From Epithemia pelagica (Eukaryota > Bacillariophyta > Bacillariophyceae > Surirellales > Surirellaceae), in the NCBI GenBank assembly GCA_946965045.2, contig OX337231.1, forward strand, positions 1,302,001-1,366,000: 64,000 nt of DNA, given 5' to 3'. A program made the translations under genes and the position numbers. The notes under the pieces were generated by a model. That model was not told where the DNA came from. It did not search any database and saw only the letters and a list, made by a program, of their open reading frames with translations. Of the stretch, positions 10,182 to 21,900 are shown in pieces. How positions within the stretch are numbered: the stretch's first letter is position 1; every line of letters begins with the position of its first letter.

Positions 10182-10952
10182 GTGGAGTAGGAACACGCCG
10201 AAGATTTAAGAATACACCAATAAGACTGCTGACTTGCTTGTTTGGAACAGAAGCATCACCAGTGGAGTTTGTTAGACGCATGGACGAAGCTAAGAGACTT
10301 TTCAATAAAGTACGAGTAGGCCTCATATGACCTACTCCTATGGGAATGGGAGCACCTTGAGTGCATTCGTCGAACTACCTAACTAGATACGTTTTCATTA
10401 ACTTGTGTGTGCAGTGAGACGGAAGAGAGAAAGTAGGAGCTCGGCCCGCGTGATCGCTCATCTACAACGTTTATTCTCACAGGATGACGTATACGACATC
10501 TTTGTGTCCTATACGACACATGTAAATCCCACATTGTTAAATGGGAACCCTTTTTGTTGAGTACGTGTCCGAAGTTCGACGAAGGCGAGACACGCATCTG
10601 GGAAAAGTACTCCTCAGAGATAATAATGCTGGTAGCCAGAGTCAGACAACAGTATTCAATACTCCCGTAGTATACGTGGAAACACGTTCCCTCTGGGACG
10701 TATTGTATCGCGTTCGGATTTGCACTCCCCGAGAGCGGACGAAGTTTTCGATCTTTTTGCATCATCCCACACACTCGCACTCGCTTCTTCGCCTCGTCCT
10801 TCCGCGAATTCTCCAGCCGCTCCAAATCAGATGACATGAGAGAAAGCGGTGTTCTCTTCGGTTGATCGAGACGCGTTTCAGTTGTTCAAGACACCACGTA
10901 GAGAAGAGAACGCATCATCCGCAAGATTCGTTCAATCAAAAGCAGCAGGATC
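10182..10952. other. Intergenic region upstream of transporter 2
   Basis: Contains AATAAA (10304-10309) followed by a 7-bp hairpin GAGTAGG/CCTACTC (10314-10337), plausible 3'-end signals of the preceding gene. The remainder, up to the ATG at 10953, shows no supported gene. Confidence 0.45.
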
Positions 10953-13360
10953 ATGCCTGAGAACGGTCCGGGGGAACCTACGAGTCCATATCATCGACAG
11001 TGGAATACCACAATGTCCAACGGACAGCAAGCACAACAACCACCACCACAACACTCGTTCACCATGACAGCAACGACTACGGGTAGCAACGGCGATGCAC
11101 GGCGACAGGTTCAGATTGTCGGAACGTTCCTACCCAACAGCAATCGCCACAGCAATGGCCGAACGCCTCCTGTGATTCATCGTCAAATCTCCAACATTTC
11201 CATGCCCAATGACAAATCCGGTTTGTTTGGCTCCATTTCGAATATGGTGAATTCCATTGTGGGTGCTGGAATGTACGTCACACTTGTTGAAAGACCAAGT
11301 TGCGCGACGTTCGTGTTGAACGTCTGGTTTCGGTGCAAGGAGAAATGTGCATTACCCTGGCAAACGCCTCTCTCAAACAAGTTCTGTGTTGTGTTGCTGG
11401 TTTCTTTCTTTTGTGTTGTGTTTTCGTGGTGGTGATTCGACAGTATTGGAATCCCGTACGCGATTTCGAATTCGGGGTTTTTGCTGGGTATTTTGTTATT
11501 AGTGTTGGTCTCGTATATGACGGACCGGACCTTGCGCATCATGGTCAACATGGCCACCTATCATCCCAAACTGAGGTATTATGGGGTTCGGACCTATGAG
11601 GATTTGGCGCAGATACCATTTGGACGAACCGGTTGTCTTTTGGTCCTGACTGGAATGCTCGTCATGGCGTACGGCGCCATGTTGGCGTATTTGCTGATTA
11701 TCAAGGATACCATACCTTCCATTTTGGGACTCACGTCGGAAGCCGGAAAAGGGAACTTTCGACAAGCGGAACTTCCCATGCTTTTAACATCTTTAGTGGT
11801 GATTGTTCCCCTCTCCATGATGCGTGACATGGTACGTGTAATTGGGAATTGGATACGTCGCAGAAACTGTGACTGTCGTACCGTCGTGTTTTTTCTCATA
11901 CGTGCTTCTCTTCTGTTCTATTCAAACAGGCCAATCTGGAGAAAACTTCCTTGTTGAGTGTTTTGGCCGATACGACGCTGGTAGGATTTATGGTATTGAA
12001 TGCTCCCATAAAGGAAACTGTTAGTGAATCCGGTGGATTTGGTCAAGTATTGGAAGACAATGCGGTCAACAGCAGAGTCTTTATTGGTTTGGGTGTCTTG
12101 AGTACGGCCATGGCATGTCAGCATTGTGCCTTTATTGTTTCCAATTCACTTCAAGATTTGACACCGGATCGATGGTCCACTGTGACTGGTCGCAGTCTTT
12201 CCATTAGTGCCACGCTGTGCCTGATCTTGGGTGTCTGTGGATACTTGGGATTTTTGGAGGAAACACAGGGCAACATTCTCAACAATTTTGACGCCGATTC
12301 CATCGTGGTCAATGTGGGACGAGGACTCTTGGCCATTACCATGTTTTTCACCTATCCGATGGAGGCCTTTGTGGCTCGGCATGTCTTGGTAGAACTTTGT
12401 TTCAATGGCGATATGGATGGGAAGGATTATAATACGAGCTTTTGGGCAAAGTACTTTGGTCGAAGGCAAAAATTGACCATGGCCATTTACATTGCGACAC
12501 TGATACCAGCTTTGCTGTTGGATGATTTGGGCCCTGTCCTCTCTCTCACGGGTGCTGTGGGTGCAAGCTTTTTATCCTATATTGGAACGGGTGTCATTTA
12601 CTTTGGTGTCAATGGCGATGACTTTTTACAGCTTTGTCTGACCATGCTAACGAAACGACAAGCGGGCCGTGAACAAGTCGCCACGTCGGAGGACACCTCG
12701 GTTGTCTACAATGGACCCGAAGAAGGCCTGACCCATGGGACGACGTCTCATGCATCGGCACATTCGCAAGAGCAACCACAAGGCTGTGGAGAAACTGCGG
12801 ATATCTTGACGCACTGTCAACAAAGGTTGAACGATCATCAACTTCAAGTTGACCAACAACGACAAACCAAGCTTTTGCCATTAGAAGTCGAACTTCCCAA
12901 TGTTCGTCCATCCGCAACCACTGCAAGGTCGTCCTGCTCTACCGTGGATCCATTGGTCACTACCGAAGAAGCCTTGTCGAGAATACGAAAACCTTTCTGG
13001 TGGTACCTGTTCTTGTATCCACTTTGGTGCAAGATTGCATCTATTGGCGCCAAGGGCACACGTGAATTTTTGGGAGAATATACAACAACCACGGCCGAAT
13101 TGGTTTCCGAGACGGGTCCCGGGGAAGCTTCCCGAGTGGAGGCTCCTACTACAACACCCGCCGAAAATGATTCAGCACAAAGTGTTGCTTCCTGGAATGG
13201 TGGCAATGGCGGGTTGGATGAAGAGGAGATTGTGAATGGACCGTCTCTCGATGATTATTACTTTTGCATGTTCTCAATCACGTTTGGGATATTGGCATGT
13301 GTGGTTGGAGTAGCCTCCAACGTGTATGTGGAAGTGGATAAAATGATTACCCAGTCATGA
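10953..13360 (+). CDS. AAAP-family amino-acid transporter 2 (three exons)
   Basis: The model is 10953-11272, 11444-11831 and 11930-13360, giving 712 residues. Both introns are GT-AG with GTACGT donors, and the first splice again restores the helix-1 motif NSIVGAGIIGIPYA. About eleven membrane helices align with transporter 1 (for example SMMRDM at the second junction, GGFGQVL, and the TAITM-FxYPME-F-ARHVL-type helix). It has a longer disordered N-terminus and about 100 extra Gln/His/Ser-rich residues in the loop before the last helices (roughly residues 470-590). By family it is a proton- or sodium-coupled amino-acid permease. Same-strand tandem order with the gene at 5647-7730 indicates local duplication. 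Alternative starts exist at Met 21 and Met 38. Confidence 0.85.
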
Positions 13361-13900
13361 TCATCCGTTGGGCAAGGAGAGACAAGGACAGGAAACAATT
13401 AATTATCCACACGAATATTTTTTGGGTGGGTCCTGCAACAGCGACGGCACCCTTTGGCTAGTAGAGAGTTATGCTCTGGTGGTATACCAACGCTGTCTCA
13501 ACAACAAAAACTGTCCCATACTAACTTCTTTTGTAATATAGAAGCAAGTGCAGTCTAGAGCGTCATTCTACGATGGACGGGACAAAAAGGAGTTGAGCCG
13601 AAGTGTAAGTCGGCAAATGCGGGTAATACTGAAAGCTCGTGACAATAAAAAGAGTCCGCTCTGTTAGTCTACTTGCGGGTAATTTTGACGGCTTTCCAGT
13701 CGCGATTCGCAGACCTACATCGCTCGTCCAAGCCAACACGTTTTTCAGTAGTGACAAGGAGTAGTTTTTCCAATGTGTGAAAGTGATTCTGTTTCATGTA
13801 GTCTCAGATACCTTGCGTGATCTTCTCCTTGTACATTGATCGTACCCCACTACAAAAGAGGACAAGAATTTGAAGACAAGGACGACCAGCACCACCCAAA
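13361..13900. other. Intergenic region
   Basis: A 540-bp spacer between transporter 2 and the coiled-coil protein gene. No supported gene. A 64-codon minus-strand frame at 13563-13757 has no recognisable content. Confidence 0.5.
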
Positions 13901-15499
13901 ATGAGCAAGTCGAAGGGCGCAGCAACAGACTCGTCCTTGCTGTCCTTTGATCAACTTCGCGATTTACAATCCAGTCTGAGACAACCCTTGACGAATCGAG
14001 AGGCCCTTATTCCATTGGGACCGCAAGCGTTTGTTCCAGGACGATTGACGCCAAAATTACGAAACGATCGTGACCAAACCGAGTCCACCAAGACGGAAGT
14101 GGTTTGGGTGCGCCGAAAGGACAGTCCAATAAAGGCTGCGAATGGCAAAAATGACAAGGATGATTGTTTGGAGGAAATGACGCGCTTGCAAGCCATTGAC
14201 TATTTGCAAGCCGAAATGGATCAATTTCAACCTCCATATCACAAGGAACAATCGCAACTGTCCGCCATATCGACATCATCCTCAGCCGTATCGTCGACAT
14301 CGAGTGGCTCCACAGCCAAGACGGCAACAACAACGACCAAAACAACAACAACCAAAACAGCAACAGGGAGCAGTGTCCTGACAGCCGGGAAAGAACCACC
14401 AAGCAATAGCAACCACGTCAAAACAACAATACAGAGTCCCCACAAGTCTCAAGCCATATTGAACGAAACCAAGGAAGAACCATTCAATGCTTTGCCCTTG
14501 TTTGAAATTCGAGAAGAGTTGAATGACGAGGGACAGGAAGTCCACTCACAAGCCATTAATGTCACACAACAGTTGCAACGATTGGAACAAGAAATCAAGA
14601 AGCAACAACAAAAAGACAAGGATTCAACCCAGCAACCGAAGAATGGATCTTGTCGGAACACGAACAACAACAACAACAATGATCGATCATCCACAGAAGA
14701 TGCTCTTCAGGATGCAACTAAGGATAGTAGTGACGTTGTCCCCAAAGCTGAAAAGGAACAACCCTCCAACAGCCACACAGAACCTACTTTGGTCTCGGAA
14801 ACCACAAACGAGCTTCCAAACAGATCATTGGCAACACCCTGCGTTGTCGACGATGCCAGATACAACTCAATTCAATCACGATTGGAGGAATTGGCTCGAC
14901 TGGAGGAAGAAGCAGAACGACAAGCCACGGTGGAAGCTTCAACCAAAAGCAAAGTGCGCAGCACAGCCTCTCAAACCTCGAAAAAGACAAAAAGCTCGGG
15001 TTGGAAAAAGGGATTCCTCAACAACAACAAAGTTCCCAAAACATTGGCGCAATCGAGGCCCAGCGTACACTTGTCCCAAGCAGCAACAACAACAACACCA
15101 TCACCTTCGTCTCGTTTGCCATCCAACTCTGCATCCTCTACCACAACCACTGCAGAGTCAGCAACGGCCACTAGATCATCTTCAGCAGCAAGAGAGGAGG
15201 AGGTTCGCAAAAAAGTGGAATTTTCGACACAAGGACCACAAGTGAAGGAAATTCCTCGTGTCGGACAACGGTCGGTCCGAGAAATTGCCAAACCTGGCAC
15301 CAAGGTCACAGCAACGCAGCCACGGAGTGAAACCAGTGCATTTTCCTCGGCAGTTGTCCAAGAGCGACGACGATCACGACAACGACGTGGCCAACAACAA
15401 CAACGACAACAGGGAGGATCCGCAACCACAGACGCAACCACGGACCAACCACCCCTGTCCAAGTTTGCCATGGAACGACGGCAGCAACAACAGCAGTAA
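13901..15499 (+). CDS. Prefoldin/URI-like coiled-coil protein (tentative)
   Basis: 532 codons, with the ATG in an AAAATGAGC context. Residues about 15-115 look like a split prefoldin-alpha unit: helix LLSFDQLRDLQSSLRQP, then the hairpin motif EALIPLGPQAFVPGRL (compare the PLGxxAFxPGxL hairpin of URI and prefoldin subunits), then helix EEMTRLQAIDYLQAEMDQF. The middle is Thr/Ser/Asn/Gln-rich and disordered. A second helix, IQSRLEELARLEEEAERQ (about 325-345), precedes a short basic-aromatic motif SGWKKGFL near 365, a position where URI-type proteins also carry short conserved motifs. The C-terminus is Arg/Gln-rich. Inference: a co-chaperone scaffold of the unconventional prefoldin type. The disordered two-thirds carries no functional signal. 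AATAAA lies at 15754-15759. Confidence 0.55.
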   Translation: MSKSKGAATDSSLLSFDQLRDLQSSLRQPLTNREALIPLGPQAFVPGRLTPKLRNDRDQTESTKTEVVWVRRKDSPIKAANGKNDKDDCLEEMTRLQAIDYLQAEMDQFQPPYHKEQSQLSAISTSSSAVSSTSSGSTAKTATTTTKTTTTKTATGSSVLTAGKEPPSNSNHVKTTIQSPHKSQAILNETKEEPFNALPLFEIREELNDEGQEVHSQAINVTQQLQRLEQEIKKQQQKDKDSTQQPKNGSCRNTNNNNNNDRSSTEDALQDATKDSSDVVPKAEKEQPSNSHTEPTLVSETTNELPNRSLATPCVVDDARYNSIQSRLEELARLEEEAERQATVEASTKSKVRSTASQTSKKTKSSGWKKGFLNNNKVPKTLAQSRPSVHLSQAATTTTPSPSSRLPSNSASSTTTTAESATATRSSSAAREEEVRKKVEFSTQGPQVKEIPRVGQRSVREIAKPGTKVTATQPRSETSAFSSAVVQERRRSRQRRGQQQQRQQGGSATTDATTDQPPLSKFAMERRQQQQQ

Positions 15500-15932
15500 G
15501 AATGATGAGACAACGGATGCAAAACAACTTCAAAAATTATGCATGGTCCACAGTTTACTCTTTCAACCCACATGCTGCTGCACGAGGGCACGGAATTGGC
15601 ATTGTGAGCAGTCAGCTTTTGGAATTAATCTGATCCAGTCTTCTCAGTTTTTCAAAAAAAACACAAGTCTTCATTAAATGTCGTCGCTGGGTTCGCTGAC
15701 GCCTAAAACAGCTCGTTGAAACAAAGATACAGTTGTGGTTTCTAACATTTTTGAATAAAGTCGATTCATAACCCCGTCTCTATATTCATCTCTATCATTG
15801 TTAATGGATGGCGGGTCCCTTAATCGTGACAACATACAAAAAATGGGAGTGTGCTGAGGGTTCTCCCAGGCATCAATAAATTACAGTTTCCCCCCATAAA
15901 GAAAAAACAGTGACATCAGAAAATATCGGAAA
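15500..15932. other. Intergenic space between convergent genes
   Basis: 3' region shared by the coiled-coil gene (plus) and the giant disordered-protein gene (minus). Apart from the AATAAA at 15754-15759, nothing is recognised. Confidence 0.45.
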
Positions 15933-18900
15933 TCATGTTTCTTTGGCAACGGTTCGAGTTTTCGAACGAAGGTAGGATGGACTGTGATGGTGTAGGTGAT
16001 TTTTTCGATAACGGTTGTACTTCTCCATGAAATCGTTGGATTTGTCAATCGATGGATAATTTGCCTTGGCCGCTACTGCTGCTGCAGAGGGACTGGCCCG
16101 ACTTTCCAACACATGACTATCAGAAGAGGGACCGGACTGCAAACTTTCACATGTATCCACCATTTCGGGCACCGACGAATATGGGTCCTCTCCTGCGTCC
16201 CCATTATTATTATTATTTGGTTTGGACGGAATGGGACTTGTTTCCAAGTCAAGCATTATAGCGTCCAAAGCGTCTCTTGCAACCTCCAAATCATCTCTTG
16301 CAACTTCCAAATCATCTCTTGCATCATCATTCTTGCCAGTGGACTCATCCGGCTTTATTAGTGCGCGATTGTCCTTTGCCAAAGGTTCAATAGCTTTTGT
16401 TGCTGGAGCAATGGCGTTGGTGTTCGGTGCCTCGGACGATTTTCTATCGCCATTGAGCGATGAGGCAGTTGTTTCCGCAGATTGTAATTCTTTAGAGCCT
16501 TTCTCTTGCGGCTCAACGCTCTCGGTGTGATCCTTGGCGTTGGTCGAGTTTTGCTTGATTGTAGTCGGGGGTGTTCCAATAACATCGGGCAAGACCTTGT
16601 CTCCACTGATTGTTTCTCGGTGGTCAGAGCTTCCCACGGATGCAGTCACGAAACTAAACTTGCTGTGATCCCTTGAAATGCCACCCTCAACCATAGAGTC
16701 ACCATCTTGCTGGGTAGCAGTTGTAAAGGTAGCCTTGGTACTCGTGTCATTCCCCATCGTGGCGGAGTCGCACCATGTCACCGAGTCGGAGGCACGGGCG
16801 GTGGTCGTGACTTGAGTTATCGCATTGTGAGGGCTTGTCATGGCGCTTGCAGCTGGAGTGTTCGAGTGTGTTGTCGACACTCTGCTTGTAGATTTGGGAG
16901 TTCCTCGATTTTCGTGGTTCCTTCGACCATCAGATCCCGAAATAAGTGTTTCTTCGTCGTCTTCCTGTGAAATTTCCCTCTTAACATGACCATGATTCTG
17001 GTCGCGGTTTGCCATTGAAGATGGCGTCGTTACAGTCCCATGATTCTTTGCTGAACGAGCAACTGGATCAGTATTCTTCGATTTTGGAGTGGTCGAAGTA
17101 CCCCAAGAAGCAGTCATATAAGTTGAGTCGGCAACAGCGGTAATATGGTCTGAATCGTAGCCATCAGTCAGTGAACCAGAAGTGCTGTTGGATCGACTTC
17201 GTCTGGCCGTCTCAAACGTAGCCCTAGAACTGTCTTCACCCACAGAGACATGCAAAGTTGATATTGTTCTTTCCTCGTCGTTTGAACGATTCTGCGGAAT
17301 CATTAAATGTCCAAGTTCTGGGACAATAGAGAAGTAAGGATCGTAATTCTCTCGCTTCAGGGCATCAAAAGGTCTGTTGGAATGATGCGGAGTGGCAACT
17401 GCTAAGTCTTGAAGATTCATCTCATTGCTAAGGTCCAGTCGTTCGGAGGCGTACAAGTATGCTAGGAGTGGATTTCTCAGACTTTCCTCACCAAACCCAT
17501 TGCTGAAGCATTCTCTGACCAGATTGTCTGTTAGCGAGTTGGGCTTCGAAGACATGGACGCCGCCCGTCTTCGAACAGCTTCAATAAATTTCTGTCGAGC
17601 GCTGGGCAGGAGAATGCCTGCAATCTCTTCAGTATCTTCCTCCTTCGAAAAGTATCGCGTTTGATCCTTCATGAACTGTAGCTGAGAAATAAGTTTGAAT
17701 GCGACTACACCAAAGGCTTCGTCATTCAATGCATAATCCGGGTCGTCTTCCTTCGAAGGCATACAATTATGGACGGGAACATTCCGTATTTCCTTCTTAC
17801 GTTCATTGGTGACCTCTTCTTTTCCATTGACGTACGAAATATCTTCAAAAATGCTATCGTTTTCAGTGAGACTTGATGGCATTGTTTTTGAGTCCCCCTT
17901 TGAGGATTGGACAATGCTGTCGAGTTCTTCGAGTTTCATTGCTGTTGACCTATCGATGGACATACTGTTCTCACTGGGATTCCCTGTTGAGACTGACAGT
18001 GTTTCTTGTTGTTTTAGTCGAGCGATGTAGCTTGAATTCTTTCGCGGACTGGAGTACTGTGCCTGAACGTTTCGATTCAGTTTTCGCCTTGTTTCGCTTG
18101 TATCAGAAACGGTAAGAATTTCCTGTGTCGTAGACGTAGGTGATGACAGTGATTGTTTGATTGAGATTTCACGCGTGCAAAGCGATTCATCATTGTTGAC
18201 GCTTCGACTATCCACAGATGAAAAACACGACGATGACATTGACGATGACGATGAGCCAATTTCTGTATACTTTGAATCGTTGCTTGCAGCTGAACTGGAC
18301 CCAGAGGTAGAGACACTGCCTTCGTCGGATCCGTCAGTGTACGTCGCTGAGTCTGAGTCTGATTCTAAGTCCGAATCATCTGCGTCGCTGGAATTTCCTA
18401 TTGATTCTGCAAGGAAATGGTCATCATCGGCTTCATGAATTTTGTTTTTGTCATCGGCTCTCTTCTGTTCGGTTGTGACAACGGCAGTCTTTGCACTTGT
18501 TGTGTTCGTGATACGAGGAGTATTGGTCATGTCAATGACAGTTTTCGGTACGCGGTGAACAGAAATGATACCGAGGGACGTGACAGTTTTCGAAACACCA
18601 TCAAGTGAAGTGACAGTTTTCGAAACGCCCTCAACACGCCCAGTCACGACATTTTGTGGACGCCGAAAAGGAATCAATTGTTGCTCTTCAGCCTTCTTGT
18701 TGCAAACCGGAGGATCGAGTTTCTTGGTAGACTTCGGCGTTCCTGTTTCCTCGCCCATTACTGACCTCGATTCATTTTTGCTCGGCTCTGAAGGGTCATC
18801 ATTTCTTTTGCCCTCACTGCTACTAGCCTTCGGCTCAACATTGCGAGAATTATCAGCAGTTTCTTTTTCTTGTTTTCGGGGATGCTTGTTCTCAGTGTTT

Positions 18901-21900
18901 GTATGGGTGGGCTCAACTGAGTTCTCAATTCGCCGTTCGACTGGAACAATGGCAGTTTCGTAGCGGCCTGAAATTTCTTTTTTCGGACCATTCAGCGTGC
19001 TCTTTCGAACAGCTTGTGACGTCACATCTGGCTTTTGTTTTCCCACAGACCCAACAGAACCTTTTTCTCGGCGATGGGAAGCTGGAGGTGGCCGTGGAAC
19101 TGACTTTGATTGAGACTTGCTCTTGCGTCGAACCTCAGTTTCTTTTTTCCCATCTAGCGATACTTCAACGCCTCGAGAGCAAGTCAAAACCGATTCAATA
19201 CCAAGTTTCGAAGTCTTCTGGGAAGTTCTGCTAGGCTGCGAAGTTTCGCCATCGACTCCTTCATCATCATCATCATCGTCACCAGCATTTCTGAAAAAAC
19301 TTTCCATGGGATCACAGCCTGTGCTTTGAGCTGCAAGATAGAAAGCTTCTTGGATTGCCTCATGACAAAAATAGTTGTCGTTCGATGCCTTCTTATTGTT
19401 TCCACCCCTTGACTTTCCAGGTCTTGTTTGTTCGACAAGATGTCCATAAATGGCTTGTCCTTCCCTCCATTTGGAGCGCAGGATATCGGACGTATCCTTC
19501 GGTTGTGTACCTGAACTGTTCCCGGATTGTCCCGTTTGGGTCGCACAGAATTCGTACGCGCTTTTGGCAATGGTGCTCGCTGTGACTCGGAGTGTATCAA
19601 AGGTTGTGGGGAAATGTGAGGTGGCATGAGCAAGCGCCCATTCCGCCGTTGGTTTCAGCGTAGCAGGGTTGCTGAATGTGTTGGAGCGCTTTGATACATG
19701 GGTTCCACAATCGGAATCCTCTGACATGGCACAAAACGTTTGTCGGTCATCACACTCATCATTTTCACAGTCGTCTTGACGATCCTGACGAGCGTTGTCA
19801 TTCTTTGGAGGAGGTGGGGGTGGTGGGCGTACACTTCGAACCTCTGGTGGATCTTGGCCTTTTCCTTCTCGTGTGGTAGACTCTTCCGAGTTGTGATGTT
19901 TCTCGTCCATGCTCGGTCCAGAAGAAATGACCTTGGCCAAGGCTTGGATATCTTTTTCCGCATCCAGTTTCTCACGGTTGGACACAGCCTTGGATTGTTG
20001 TTGTTGTTGCTTTCTCCGTATATTGGATGTTGCGACATTTTGAATCTCCTTGAAAAGATCATTCGAATCCATGTCTGTCCCACTATCGTCGTGTTGGTGG
20101 TCGTCCAGTCTCAAATCAGGACTGGTTTCTTGTGAAGTAGTAGTAGGAGAACGTGGAGGCGGTGGGGGAGGGGGCATGGACGTTTGACTTGGGGCACTGA
20201 CCTTGGAGCTATTGCTCGCAAACAGCTGGTTCTTATTGTTGCTGTTGTTCATGCTTTTACCAAAGGGCCGGTTCTTGGCGCCTCCGGCGAACAGTATGGG
20301 TGCCAAAAAGGATCCCGGACCTAGAGGAGGCGGTTGGTCCACCGGTGGCGCAACGTTTCGCGCAGTAGTCTGTGCATTGGTTGTGGATAATAATGGCGGC
20401 GGCGGCTGGGTGGAGGAGGATGGTGCTTCTTGATCCTGGTGGTGTTTGTGGTTGGACGGCCAAATGATTTCCGCGTTTACTCCGGCACCACCTCGAATGG
20501 ACGATACCGAAGTAATGGAACTAAAGCTGTACGAAATGCCGTCTTCAAACGGAGCTATGATTCGTCGAGGAGGTTTTGGTGCACCACCCGCTTGGACAAG
20601 AGGATGGAGATCTCCGACGGTCAACTGAGGTTGATTGAGTCGTCGAGGCGTCCTCATTATGACTGGTTGCTGTTGTTTTTCCATCCATCGACGTTGTGGA
20701 GCGTAGGCAGATGCTTCCAGTAAACTGGTTGGAGCATGGGGAGATGCTTCCAGTAAACTGGTTGGAGCATGCTGGTGCTGCTGCTGCTGAGAGGGCCATA
20801 CAATGATTTGACTTTGTTTGTTGGCCACAGATTCGAGCGATTGAGTTGTGGTAATCGACCCAAAACTAGAAGTGACCGACAAGTCGACTCCTCCTCCCCC
20901 CGTGTCCTTTTTGCGAAAGTACCGTTTGGCCGGTTGAAAGGTGAATTTCGTCTCGGCCGCCGCGGTTGGTTGTTTCTTGTTCTGCTTTTTTTGCAGGGAC
21001 AGTTTCTTTCGAGCCAACTCTCGACTGGAACAGGGTGAGGATGGAGGACTTGTGGTTGTTGTTGCTGCCCGTGATTGCATCAGGGACAGTGGTTGTTCCA
21101 TACCGGCCAGGAGGGCGTCGAACGATACCGATTCATCATCGGTGAAATCCTGGTTCATGTTGTCGAGAATTCCTGGAAATTGCTTCTTGTTCTTCCGTGA
21201 CTCTTGTTGTTTTGGTTGTGGTTGGTGTTGTTCCTTGTCTGGTACTTGTGGTGGTGGCTGAGACGGGTCTTGCTGTGGTTGCTGTGCAGTCGTCTCGTCT
21301 TCTTGGGTGGGACTAAAGGAATAGGCAATGGGAGGAGGCAGTTCGACCACTGGTTGGTGAATTTCTTGAATTTGAGGTTTCACATCGTCGACTCCCAACT
21401 GTCCCCCTTTGCGAAAGAATGGATTGGTTTTGAAAAAGTCATTGGACTCGAACGTATTGTCATCATCATTATCATGGTCAAACGGTGTGATGACTTGTGA
21501 TGAGGAATCCTTGGTCTTGGTGTCATTGTCATCACTCACCACCACTAACGTGGGCTCTCGGTTCTTCTTTTGGTCTTTCGCAGCGTTGGTAGGAGTAGGA
21601 GTTTTCTTGTTCTTTTTCTTGTGTTTGGATCGAAGATTTCGAACTTGCATCTTGATGGAGGGAAGTCTGCCAGTAGTGCCGGTAGTATGCTGGGACGTGG
21701 ATCGCCGCATCATGGAGGTACTGCTTTCACTCATGGTATTGTCAGCCGTCGTCGTAGAAGCCACCATGGACAAAACATCCACGCTGCTACTACTACTACT
21801 ACTGTGAATCTTGTGGTCGTTGTTGTGGTCCACCGTTTGATAGTCACCCTTTCCTGTGCGCTTGTGGCGTCGTTCCGAGGAACGAGACGATGACTTTTGT